Shown here: positions 1 through 6,130 of the stretch, piece by piece
Numbering within the stretch: position 1 is the first letter of the stretch
Layout of the letters: every line of letters starts with the position of its first letter
NCBI GenBank assembly: GCA_052143095.1
Contig: JBKQTR010000357.1
Coordinates: 1 to 7,888 of the forward strand
DNA from: DAHUYF01 sp052143095
GTDB lineage: Bacteria; Pseudomonadota; Alphaproteobacteria; ATCC43930; CGMCC-115725
Direction: 5' to 3'
DNA: 7,888 nucleotides
Position numbers and translations under genes: made by a program
Notes under the pieces: generated by a model
Database searches by the model: none
Told to the model about the DNA's origin: nothing
Seen by the model: the letters and a program-made list of their open reading frames with translations, nothing else

Positions 1-1264
1 GGACGCAGCCGCCGCCGGGCCGGCCGATGTTGCCGGTGGCGAGCGCAATGTTCACCAGCGCGCCGTTGGTGCGGTAGTTGTCGTTGCCCCAGATCAGTCC
101 CTTCTCGTAGCAGAACATCGTCCGCCGACGCTTGCCCTCCTTGGGTTCGGCGATCCACGCCGCCGCCTGTCGGATCTGGTCCGGCGAAAGGCCGGTGATC
201 TGCGCCGCCTGGTCGATGCTGGTCTTGTTGGCCGCGAGCATCTCGTCGAAGCCGGTCGTGGACGCCTGGATAAAGTCGCGGTCGAGCCACCCCTTCGCGG
301 CGATCTCGGTCATCAGCGCGTTGAACAGCGCTAGATCCGTGCCGGAATTGAGCGCGAGATGAAGCACCTTGTCCTTGCCCGCCTCGATCTCGCAGGCGTT
401 CACCGTCACCGTCCGCCGCGGGTCGATGATGATCACCTTCGCGGCCGCGTGGGGCTCGCCGGCGAGCTGCTGCTGCTTCTTGTCCATCGAGGTCCCGCGC
501 ATATTGGAGACCCAGTGGTTCAAAAAGTAGTTCGTCTGTGTCTCGAGCGCGTTGGTGCCCACCGCCACGATCGTGTCCGCGAGCTCCGCGTCCTCGTAGC
601 AGTTGTTGAGCTCGCCCACGCCCATGTCGCGCGTCGCGTGGACCTCCGAATTGTAGGCCGGGCGGTTGTGGATGCGGATGTTCTTGACCTTCATGCTCTC
701 GAAATAGAGCTTGCCGGTCGCCCACGTGTTCTCGTAGCCGCCGCCGGCGCCGCCGTGGTCGAACGCCGAGACGATCAAGCCGTCCTCGCCTTGCTCCTCG
801 ACCACGCGCCGCGTGATCTCGGCGGCGAGCCACAGCGCATCGTCCCAGGACGTGGGATACATACCGGCATAGCGGTAGACCAGCGGATCGGTCAGCCGCT
901 GGGACTGCGTGCCCGTCACCTCCGAATAGGAGTTCTCGGCCTGGCGCGCGCCGCGGATCGAACCCAGCCCCGAATTCACCTCGCAGCCCTTGTCGGGCAT
1001 GAGCACGAGATGCACGTCGCGGCCGTTCTGCTTCACGATGTTGTACATCGCGGGAGAGAACCAGGCGGCCGTCTCGGGCTCTTGCTGCTTCGACAGATCC
1101 GCGTCGAAAAAGTTCTGGCTCGGCGTCCGGCCGCCCTGCTTGTCGACGTCCCAGGTGATCGCCTTGTAGCCGCACCCGACGATGCAGTAGTGGCAGACCA
1201 CGTTACGGACATTGGCGTTTTTCGGCGGGATGGGAAGCCGGTCGATGTTGCGCTTGTAGGTCAT
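1..1264 (-). CDS. aioA: Arsenite oxidase large (molybdopterin) subunit AioA, N-terminal half, cut by window edge
   Basis: Oxidises As(III) to As(V) in the periplasm at a bis-molybdopterin-guanine-dinucleotide Mo centre and passes electrons through a [3Fe-4S] cluster to AioB. The reading frame is open from ATG 1264 to the window edge, giving 421 of the roughly 825-840 residues usual for the family. The [3Fe-4S] ligands C24, C27 and C31 lie in the segment CHYCIVGCGY. The position holding a fourth cysteine in many DMSO-reductase-family enzymes is S102 (NSGLGSIRG), as in Alcaligenes faecalis AioA (S99). H199 and E207 align with the arsenite-site residues His195 and Glu203 of that enzyme. The partner Arg/His pair should follow just past the last visible residues (GRPGGGCV). 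It has no signal peptide of its own; the family is exported as a complex with Tat-bearing AioB. The start is supported by AGGAGG upstream. It lies 10 nt after the aioB stop, in one operon. The main alternative, another Mo-oxidoreductase, is made unlikely by the cluster motif and the aioB neighbour. Confidence 0.96.
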   Translation of the reverse strand, partial: MTYKRNIDRLPIPPKNANVRNVVCHYCIVGCGYKAITWDVDKQGGRTPSQNFFDADLSKQQEPETAAWFSPAMYNIVKQNGRDVHLVLMPDKGCEVNSGLGSIRGARQAENSYSEVTGTQSQRLTDPLVYRYAGMYPTSWDDALWLAAEITRRVVEEQGEDGLIVSAFDHGGAGGGYENTWATGKLYFESMKVKNIRIHNRPAYNSEVHATRDMGVGELNNCYEDAELADTIVAVGTNALETQTNYFLNHWVSNMRGTSMDKKQQQLAGEPHAAAKVIIIDPRRTVTVNACEIEAGKDKVLHLALNSGTDLALFNALMTEIAAKGWLDRDFIQASTTGFDEMLAANKTSIDQAAQITGLSPDQIRQAAAWIAEPKEGKRRRTMFCYEKGLIWGNDNYRTNGALVNIALATGNIGRPGGGCV

Positions 1265-1274
1265 GGCGGCCTCC

Positions 1275-1802
1275 TCAAGCCGAAAGGACGTTGCTGAGCC
1301 GGCCGTAGATCAGCTCGTCGACCGCCTCCGCCTGGATGTCGCCCGCTGAATCGACGCTCAGCCGGAACTGCGCGAGATTTTGCGTTGCGTGGCCGAAGAT
1401 CTCCTGGCCGCCCTTCTCGCAGTCGAACCGCGAGTAGTGGCCGGGGCAGTTGAGGGTCTTGTCGGCGGCGACATAAGCGAGCGGGAAGCCCTTGTGCGGA
1501 CAGAGGGTCGAGAAGGCGACGATGTCGCCCTCCGGCCCGACGCCCGCTTCGACGCGCCGCCCGAGCTTTAGGAGCACGCCCGGCGAATCCTTGTCCGGGT
1601 AGGCGATCTGGACCGGCTGATCGACCGTCAGCTCCCGGATGTTGCCGATCTTCTTGCTCGGATAGCTCACGCGGGCGAGCGCAGGCGTCGCCTCGGCGGT
1701 CGGTGAGGTGATCCCCGCGGCGACCGCCGCAGCCGCGGCGGTGGCGCCGCCGCGCAGGAAATGGCGACGGCCGATGTCGGCCATGCGGTTGCAGCGCGTC
1801 AT
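1275..1802 (-). CDS. aioB: Arsenite oxidase small Rieske [2Fe-2S] subunit AioB, Tat-exported
   Basis: Takes electrons from AioA and hands them to periplasmic cytochrome c or azurin. The predicted protein has 175 residues. ATG 1802 was chosen because AGGGGG sits 5-6 nt upstream and it places the twin-arginine motif GRRHFLRGG near the N-terminus, followed by an Ala-rich hydrophobic stretch. An upstream in-frame ATG at 1877 would lie upstream of the sigma-54 promoter and is rejected. The Rieske ligands are C-x-H in CPHKGF and C-x2-H in CPGHYS. The positions that hold the disulfide cysteines in classical Rieske proteins are Phe (CPHKGF) and Gly (CPGH), as in the betaproteobacterial A. faecalis enzyme and unlike the alphaproteobacterial NT-26 form. 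The C-terminal VDELIYGRLSNVL is typical of AioB. It is first in the aioBA operon, directly behind the sigma-54 promoter at 1842-1856. Confidence 0.96.
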   Translation of the reverse strand: MTRCNRMADIGRRHFLRGGATAAAAAVAAGITSPTAEATPALARVSYPSKKIGNIRELTVDQPVQIAYPDKDSPGVLLKLGRRVEAGVGPEGDIVAFSTLCPHKGFPLAYVAADKTLNCPGHYSRFDCEKGGQEIFGHATQNLAQFRLSVDSAGDIQAEAVDELIYGRLSNVLSA

Positions 1803-1841
1803 GCGTTCCCCCTGTGGCTGGCGTTCTTGCCAAACCACAAC

Positions 1842-1856
1842 GCAAGCGGCATGCCA
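1842..1856 (-). promoter_or_regulatory. Sigma-54 (-24/-12) promoter of aioBA
   Basis: The minus strand reads TGGCATG-CCGC-TTGC, against the sigma-54 consensus TGGCACG-N4-TTGCW. The invariant GG and GC are exactly 10 nt apart. This predicts a transcription start near 1830 and a leader of about 28 nt that contains the aioB ribosome binding site. It agrees with the upstream gene encoding an AioR with the GAFTGA sigma-54 contact loop. Sigma-54 control of aioBA is established in other arsenite oxidisers. The exact start is inferred. Confidence 0.9.
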
Positions 1857-1884
1857 TCGCATGGCTACAGGGCGCATGTAGGAA

Positions 1885-1897
1885 ATTCAACGGCTTG
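1885..1897 (+). promoter_or_regulatory. Candidate IHF binding site between enhancer and promoter
   Basis: ATTCAA-CGGC-TTG matches the IHF consensus WATCAANNNNTTR with one mismatch. It lies in the short, relatively AT-rich patch between the -24/-12 element and the paired dyads, where IHF-assisted looping is common at sigma-54 promoters. A one-mismatch match to a degenerate motif can occur by chance, so the call rests mainly on position. Confidence 0.4.
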
Positions 1898-1920
1898 GCT
1901 CGGAGCCGGAGCGCGCGAAA

Positions 1921-1934
1921 TCCGAAAAATCGGA
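1921..1934 (-). promoter_or_regulatory. Candidate AioR enhancer half (UAS), promoter-proximal dyad
   Basis: TCCGA-AAAA-TCGGA is a perfect 5-bp inverted repeat with a 4-nt spacer. The same arms and spacer length recur at 1942-1955. The centre is about 97 nt upstream of the predicted aioBA start, within the usual range for activators of sigma-54 polymerase. Binding by AioR is inferred from position and from the adjacent aioR gene. Confidence 0.7.
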
Positions 1935-1940
1935 TTGTCG

Positions 1941-1956
1941 GTCCGAGTTCTCGGAC
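1941..1956 (-). promoter_or_regulatory. Candidate AioR enhancer half (UAS), promoter-distal dyad
   Basis: GTCCGA-GTTC-TCGGAC is a perfect 6-bp inverted repeat with a 4-nt spacer. It contains the same TCCGA-N4-TCGGA core as the dyad at 1921-1934. The two centres are 21 bp apart, two helical turns, so two AioR dimers would sit on the same face of the DNA. The spacer sequences differ while the arms are identical, which suggests the arms are what is recognised. Confidence 0.72.
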
Positions 1957-1981
1957 GGATGAGCACCGCCGACGCTCATCC
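1957..1981. repeat. 8-bp inverted repeat beside the enhancer
   Basis: GGATGAGC, a 9-nt loop, then GCTCATCC form a perfect 8-bp dyad directly abutting the distal enhancer dyad. It lies 68 nt beyond the aioR stop on the minus strand, so it could act as a transcript hairpin ending the aioXSR message. No U-tract follows the stem immediately. It could instead be a binding site for another protein. A smaller dyad, TCACC-GCG-GGTGA, lies at 1995-2007. Function is unknown. Confidence 0.45.
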
Positions 1982-2048
1982 ATTTCCGGAGGCGTCACCG
2001 CGGGTGAGACGGCGTCAATCTTCCGGTGCGCCTGCGCGGCCCCGCCGC

Positions 2049-3392
2049 TCAACGGCCATCGTGCCGGCGCCCTCCGGGATCCGCATTGACGGCGAGCTTG
2101 CGCATCTTCTCGAAGAGGGTCGACCGCGACACGCCAAGCAGCTTCGCTGCGTCATCGATGCGTCCGCCCACGCGCGCCAGCGCCGCCCGAATGTGGTGCC
2201 GCTCCGCTCGCGCCCGAACCTCCGCCAGCGGCGGCAGCAGCTCCTCCAAGGGGGCAGGCTCGGCGAATTCCGATGGAAAGAGCGCTTCCGGGCCGATCCA
2301 CGGCGCATCCGCCAGCGCGACGGCACGTTCCACGCGGTTGCGCAGCTCGCGGACGTTGCCCGGCCAATGATGCGCGAGCAGCAGCTGCTCGGCGGCCGGC
2401 GTGAAGCCGTGGAGCTCGCGCGCGAACGCCTCGGAGAACTCGCGCAGGAAGAGGTGCGAGAGGGGAAGGATGTCGTCCACCCGCTCGCGCAACGGCGGGA
2501 CCGTCACGCGGACGACATCGATGCGGTAGTAGAGGTCGCGGCGAAAGCGGCCGTCCGCGACGGCACGTTCGAGATCGCTGTTGGTGGCGCAGACGATCCG
2601 CGCCGGCGCTTTGATCGCGCCTTCGCCGCCGAGCCGGGTGAAAGCGCGCTCCTGAAGGAGACGCAGGAGCTTCGCCTGCAGCGACAGGGCCAGCTCGCCG
2701 ACCTCGTCCAGGAAGAGAATCCCGTCGCGGGCACGCTCGACATATCCGTGGTGCCGCGCATGGGCGCCGGTGAAAGCGCCCTTCTCGTGCCCGAAGAGCT
2801 CGCTCTCCATGAGCTCGTTCGGAATGGCGGCGCAGTTCACCGCCATGAATGGCGATGGCGCGCGCGCCGAGATGGAATGGACGAACCGTGCCGCCACCTC
2901 CTTGCCGACGCCGCTCTCACCGACGAAAAGGAGAGAGCTGTCGACGTCGGCGACGCGCAGGAGCAACGTCTCGATGCGCCGCATCTGCTCCGAAGCGCCG
3001 AGCGCGCCGACAGCAGCGGGGCGGAGCCGTATCAGCCGGGGAATGCGCTCGAGCAGGTCCGCGATCGCGTAGGGCTTCGCGATGTAGTCGACCGCGCCCG
3101 CCTTGGTGAGGCGCACGGCTTGCTCGATCTGCCCGTACGCGGTGACGAACAGGAAGGGAGTGCCCGCCAGCACGGGGAGCATCCGCAAGAACACGTCCTC
3201 TCCCGACATGTCCGGCAGCCGGATGTCGCAGACGACGAGGTCCGGCCGCGCAGTCCGCAGCCCCTCTAGAGCCTCCTGTCCGGTCTGCCACCAATGGGCG
3301 GCATAGCCTTCGAGCTCGAGGCGATGAACGAGCGTCCCGCCGATAACCGGGTCGTCCTCGATCACGGCGATCAGAACCCGATCACGCGGCAT
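2049..3392 (-). CDS. aioR: Sigma-54-dependent response regulator AioR (NtrC family)
   Basis: Activates the aioBA promoter when phosphorylated by AioS. The protein has 447 residues in three domains. The receiver domain (about 5-120) has acidic pocket E12/D13/D14, phospho-acceptor D56, T84 and K106. The AAA+ sigma-54 interaction domain (about 130-365) has Walker A GESGVGKE at 158-165, the sigma-54 contact loop GAFTGA at 205-210 and Walker B ILFLDE at 225-230. A Fis-type helix-turn-helix lies near the C-terminus (DDAAKLLGVSRSTLFEKM). All residues needed for an active enhancer-binding protein are present. ATG 3392 overlaps the aioS stop by 11 nt and has AAGGAG about 10 nt upstream, so the two are probably translationally coupled. 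Assignment as AioR rather than a generic NtrC/HydG-type regulator rests on its place between aioS and aioB. Confidence 0.95.
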   Translation of the reverse strand: MPRDRVLIAVIEDDPVIGGTLVHRLELEGYAAHWWQTGQEALEGLRTARPDLVVCDIRLPDMSGEDVFLRMLPVLAGTPFLFVTAYGQIEQAVRLTKAGAVDYIAKPYAIADLLERIPRLIRLRPAAVGALGASEQMRRIETLLLRVADVDSSLLFVGESGVGKEVAARFVHSISARAPSPFMAVNCAAIPNELMESELFGHEKGAFTGAHARHHGYVERARDGILFLDEVGELALSLQAKLLRLLQERAFTRLGGEGAIKAPARIVCATNSDLERAVADGRFRRDLYYRIDVVRVTVPPLRERVDDILPLSHLFLREFSEAFARELHGFTPAAEQLLLAHHWPGNVRELRNRVERAVALADAPWIGPEALFPSEFAEPAPLEELLPPLAEVRARAERHHIRAALARVGGRIDDAAKLLGVSRSTLFEKMRKLAVNADPGGRRHDGR

Positions 3393-4833
3393 GGCGCGTC
3401 TTCTCCTTCGCGATGAACAGCGTCACGATCACGCGCGTGCCGGTCCCGGGCCGCTCGACGGCAATGCGCCCACCAAGGCGATGGACGAGATGCCCTGTCG
3501 TCCACAGCCCGAGCCCCTTGCTGTCGCGGGACGGGGCGGCGGCGTCGGCTTGCTCGAGGAGCGCCGCCATCTCTTCCGGAAGCCCGGGTCCTTCGTCGGA
3601 AATAGCGATCCGCAGCTCATCGCCCGTGGGCGCGGCATCGACGCAGACGAGGCCTCCGATGGGCGAGGCCGCGCAGGCGTTCAGCAGGAGGTTGAGCACG
3701 ATCTGCCGGACCGTCGGCCCGTCAATCTCGAGCGCCTCCGCCAGACGGTTGCGCCAGTCGAGCCGCAACCTTCGCACACCCGTCTCGTGCTGGACCAGGA
3801 AGGGCAGGTCATCGAGGTCCGCCGGCGTCAGGATCGCGCCGCCAGACCCGCCCTTATAGGTGACGAGCGCCGCCCGGACGACGTTGCGGATGCCCGCAAG
3901 CCCGCGCTTGAGGAACTCGAGCGAGGTCTGGAGGACCGCGGGATCGTCGCCATGCGCCTGGATCGTGTCGATCGCGTTCAGCATGCCGCCGAGCGGATTG
4001 TTGACCTCATGCGCCATGCCGGAAGCAAGCCTCCCGAGCATCGCGTACTTCTCCTGCTCGGCCAGCTGCGAGGCGAGGGTCTCGCGCTCGCTGAGGGCGC
4101 GCGCCATCGCATTGAACCGGTCGAAGATCCGGCCGAACTCGCTCGCGACGTTCCGGCGGTAGCGTTGGGGGATCGGCTCCATGCGTCCGTCGCGAATCCG
4201 CTCGACGTACCGGGTGAGCACGTTCAGCGGCTGGAGCATGTGTTTCACGGCGAAATATCCGATCAGCGCGAAGGCCAATGCGAGCGCGCCGTTGACCGCA
4301 AGCAGCGTCAGCAGGACTTGCCGCCGGACGCGCAGGAGGTCGGCGATGTCGATCTCGGCGAGGATCCGGCCGATCGAGACCCCCTCCGTCCGCAGGGTGC
4401 GGGTCAGCCAAGCGCGGCCCGCCGCCTCGTCGATCGCGAGGCCGTCGTCCTTCGTGAATTTCTGGCGGAGCTCTTCAGGCACCGCCTGCTTGACCGGGAA
4501 GCGGATCGGATCGGACGCGGCGAGGACGGATCCGCCGGGCAGCTCGACGATCGCATAGCGCGCCTCGACGCCCGAATACCGTCCTCGCGCCCGATCGAGT
4601 GCGTCGAAAGCCTCCCACGGGTCGGCCCGGATCACGGCGGGGAGCGCCGCCGCGGAGAGCCCATCGAGATAGGCGTTGGTGAGCAGCCTCAGATTGCCTT
4701 CCTGGTCTCTCGCGAGGCGCGACAAGACGAGTTGAGAGATGATGAGCGCGACGGCGACCATCAAGCCCGCCACGAGCAGCGGCACCTTGACGGTGAGCGG
4801 CCAGCCGGTGATCCGCGGGAAGCGGCGCATCAT
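3382..4833 (-). CDS. aioS: Arsenite-responsive sensor histidine kinase AioS
   Basis: Inner-membrane kinase that relays the AioX-As(III) signal to AioR. The predicted protein has 483 residues. A transmembrane helix at about 17-37 and a second at about 173-196 flank a periplasmic sensor segment of roughly 135 residues. A HAMP linker follows (about 197-250), then a HisKA domain with phospho-acceptor H275 in the H-box GMAHEVNNP. The ATPase domain shows an N-box (LNLLLNACAAS), a G1 box (SDEGPGLP) and a G2 box (SKGLGLW). Start 4833 was chosen because its ATG overlaps the aioX TGA as ATGA, a typical coupling junction. An in-frame ATG at 4857 would add eight residues and a 28-nt overlap. Another ATG follows immediately at 4830. 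The Shine-Dalgarno is weak, in keeping with coupling to aioX. Confidence 0.94.
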   Translation of the reverse strand: MMRRFPRITGWPLTVKVPLLVAGLMVAVALIISQLVLSRLARDQEGNLRLLTNAYLDGLSAAALPAVIRADPWEAFDALDRARGRYSGVEARYAIVELPGGSVLAASDPIRFPVKQAVPEELRQKFTKDDGLAIDEAAGRAWLTRTLRTEGVSIGRILAEIDIADLLRVRRQVLLTLLAVNGALALAFALIGYFAVKHMLQPLNVLTRYVERIRDGRMEPIPQRYRRNVASEFGRIFDRFNAMARALSERETLASQLAEQEKYAMLGRLASGMAHEVNNPLGGMLNAIDTIQAHGDDPAVLQTSLEFLKRGLAGIRNVVRAALVTYKGGSGGAILTPADLDDLPFLVQHETGVRRLRLDWRNRLAEALEIDGPTVRQIVLNLLLNACAASPIGGLVCVDAAPTGDELRIAISDEGPGLPEEMAALLEQADAAAPSRDSKGLGLWTTGHLVHRLGGRIAVERPGTGTRVIVTLFIAKEKTRHAA

Positions 4834-5723
4834 ACCTGCGCCTTGACGACACGCCATTTTTCCAGCGTGCTCTCATACATGTCAGGCGTGCCCTTGGTGA
4901 AGCCGTCGAGGGCCAGGACAGCAAGAATGTCACGGCCGAGCGGGTCCGACGCCATATCGAGGAGCGCCGCGGTCAACGCCCGCACTGCCGGCGCGTCGCG
5001 CATCGTGTTGGGCGCGACGATCGGCGGGAAACCGAGCCACTCGGAACGGTAGACGATGCGCGTCCTGCGTACGAGCTCGGGCTCCCGCTCGCTCATGACG
5101 TCCCAGACATAGCCGTCGATGCTGCCGCTTTCCGCCAGGCCCGCGCCGACGGCGCGGATGACGTTCCGGTGGCCGTAAGTGAAGAAGAAGTCCCGGAAGA
5201 ACTCGGCCGGCGTCATCTTGCGGAGCGCGAGCAGCCAGCGCGTGATGAGGAATCCGGAGGTGCTGTCCGGATCGGAGAACGCATGCACCGTGCCGCGTAT
5301 GTCGTCGAACGAGCGGGCGGCGACGGCCTCGTTCACCGTCACGTAAGTCTGATATTGCGGCCTTCCCCGATAGAGCGGCACCGCGAGCAGCGTCAGCAGG
5401 TCACGGTATTGGACATAGGGATCGTCGCAGATCCAGGCGGCGTCGAGCTGGCCGGAGATCAGCATCGCCGAGATCTCTTGGTAGGTGCGTCGCTTGACGA
5501 GCGCGACCGGCCGCTGCAGCCGACTGGTCATATAGCGCTCCAGCATCGCGAGCAGCTCGATGTCGTTGTCGAGGAAGACCGGGGTCAGACCGAAGCTGAA
5601 CGCGTCGGTCGCGGCTCTCGCGCGGCCCGCGCGGGCAAGTACCGCGGCTCCGAAACCCACGAGCAGGTCGCGGCGCGCGATACAAGACCCACATGCCGAA
5701 AGGCTTGCGCCGACGCCTGCCAT
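4830..5723 (-). CDS. aioX: Periplasmic arsenite-binding protein AioX (PhnD/SsuA-like)
   Basis: Solute-binding-type protein that senses As(III) and signals through AioS. The predicted protein has 297 residues. ATG 5723 was selected because GGGAGG lies 6 nt upstream; an in-frame ATG at 5774 adds 17 residues without such support. The N-terminus carries a twin-arginine-like motif (IARRDLLVGF) followed by an Ala-rich segment ending near RARAAT, so export looks Tat-type or at least signal-peptide driven. The single cysteine of the mature part is C99 in DAAWICDDPYV. It appears to correspond to the conserved cysteine (Cys108 in Agrobacterium AioX) required for As(III) binding. The rest resembles the phosphonate-binding PhnD fold. 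It heads the aioXSR operon, divergent from the DUF1127-arsR unit. I see no confident promoter for it in the 137-nt gap. Confidence 0.93.
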   Translation of the reverse strand: MAGVGASLSACGSCIARRDLLVGFGAAVLARAGRARAATDAFSFGLTPVFLDNDIELLAMLERYMTSRLQRPVALVKRRTYQEISAMLISGQLDAAWICDDPYVQYRDLLTLLAVPLYRGRPQYQTYVTVNEAVAARSFDDIRGTVHAFSDPDSTSGFLITRWLLALRKMTPAEFFRDFFFTYGHRNVIRAVGAGLAESGSIDGYVWDVMSEREPELVRRTRIVYRSEWLGFPPIVAPNTMRDAPAVRALTAALLDMASDPLGRDILAVLALDGFTKGTPDMYESTLEKWRVVKAQV

Positions 5724-5800
5724 GCATGTCCTCCCTCGGCCCGCCGGACCATTTTCTTGGCGTCGAGGGTACACCCGGTTCGACTGTTCCGGAAGGCTCG

Positions 5801-5829
5801 TTGACTGCGTCGCGGCAGGCGTGTAGGTT
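5801..5829 (+). promoter_or_regulatory. Possible sigma-70 promoter of the DUF1127-arsR-arsC unit
   Basis: TTGACT at 5801-5806 and TAGGTT at 5824-5829 are separated by 17 nt. The -35 box matches five of six consensus positions. The -10 box matches only T, A and the final T. It predicts a start near 5836, a short leader, and then the GTG start at 5861. A palindrome TTCCGGAA at 5787-5794 lies just upstream and could be a regulator site. Weak -10 boxes are common in GC-rich proteobacteria, so this is only suggestive. Confidence 0.4.
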
Positions 5830-5860
5830 CGATTGTGTTGGAAATGTTGGAGACCGGGGG

Positions 5861-6130
5861 GTGCGCAGGTACAGCGACGTTCGAGCTCCGTGGGTTGGAA
5901 CCGAATGTTGCCCAGCGCCGTCGTTCCCGACCTGGCGCGATCGCCTGAACCTCATCTCGGCCGCATGCCGGTGGGCGGCGCGCTATGGACAGTGCGCGGC
6001 GTACGAGCAGCTGGACGATCACCTGCTCGACGATATCGGCATCGATGAGGAAGGATGGCTGCGCCGGTCGCGTCAACGGGAAGCAGCGCTTCGACGGGTT
6101 TGGCTTGCCGGCTTCGGAGGGTTCTTGTGA
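5861..6130 (+). CDS. DUF1127 (YjiS-like) small protein
   Basis: Predicted 89-residue basic protein of unknown function. Its C-terminal half has the DUF1127 pattern: a short amphipathic stretch, then EQLDDHLLDDIGI, with the hallmark L-D-D-x-L-L-x-D-I-G core, and a charged tail. In other bacteria DUF1127 proteins have been linked to phosphate and carbon metabolism and to RNA binding, but no role can be assigned here. No ATG exists in this frame near the domain. GTG 5861 is chosen because GGAG sits 8 nt upstream and it follows the proposed promoter. The only in-frame ATGs (5693, 5726) would run through the divergent aioX start region. Its TGA overlaps the arsR GTG as GTGA, so it is co-translated with arsR. 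The N-terminal 30 residues are the least certain part. Confidence 0.68.
   Translation: MRRYSDVRAPWVGTECCPAPSFPTWRDRLNLISAACRWAARYGQCAAYEQLDDHLLDDIGIDEEGWLRRSRQREAALRRVWLAGFGGFL

Noticed and set aside
359..1297. 312-codon plus-strand frame opposite aioA
   Set aside because: It is antisense to the aioA frame, which has clear [3Fe-4S] and arsenite-site residues. Its composition is the Arg/Leu/Val/His-rich pattern typical of GC-rich shadows.
1275..1877. Longer AioB starting at ATG 1877
   Set aside because: It would begin upstream of the -24/-12 promoter and bury the Tat motif 36 residues in. ATG 1802 has a good ribosome site.
1761..3269. 502-codon plus-strand frame opposite aioR and the aioB control region
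   Set aside because: It runs through the sigma-54 promoter and dyads and is antisense to aioR, which has all expected motifs. No recognisable domain.
3391..5052. 553-codon plus-strand frame opposite aioS and aioX
   Set aside because: Low-complexity Arg/Glu/Asp-rich translation antisense to two well-defined genes; a GC-rich shadow.
5844..5948. Short plus-strand frame from ATG 5844
   Set aside because: Thirty-four codons in a frame different from DUF1127, no recognisable product; probably chance.
5693..6130. Longer DUF1127 protein from ATG 5693 or 5726
   Set aside because: It would overlap the aioX start and its ribosome site on the opposite strand and add a featureless N-terminus. GTG 5861 has GGAG 8 nt upstream.
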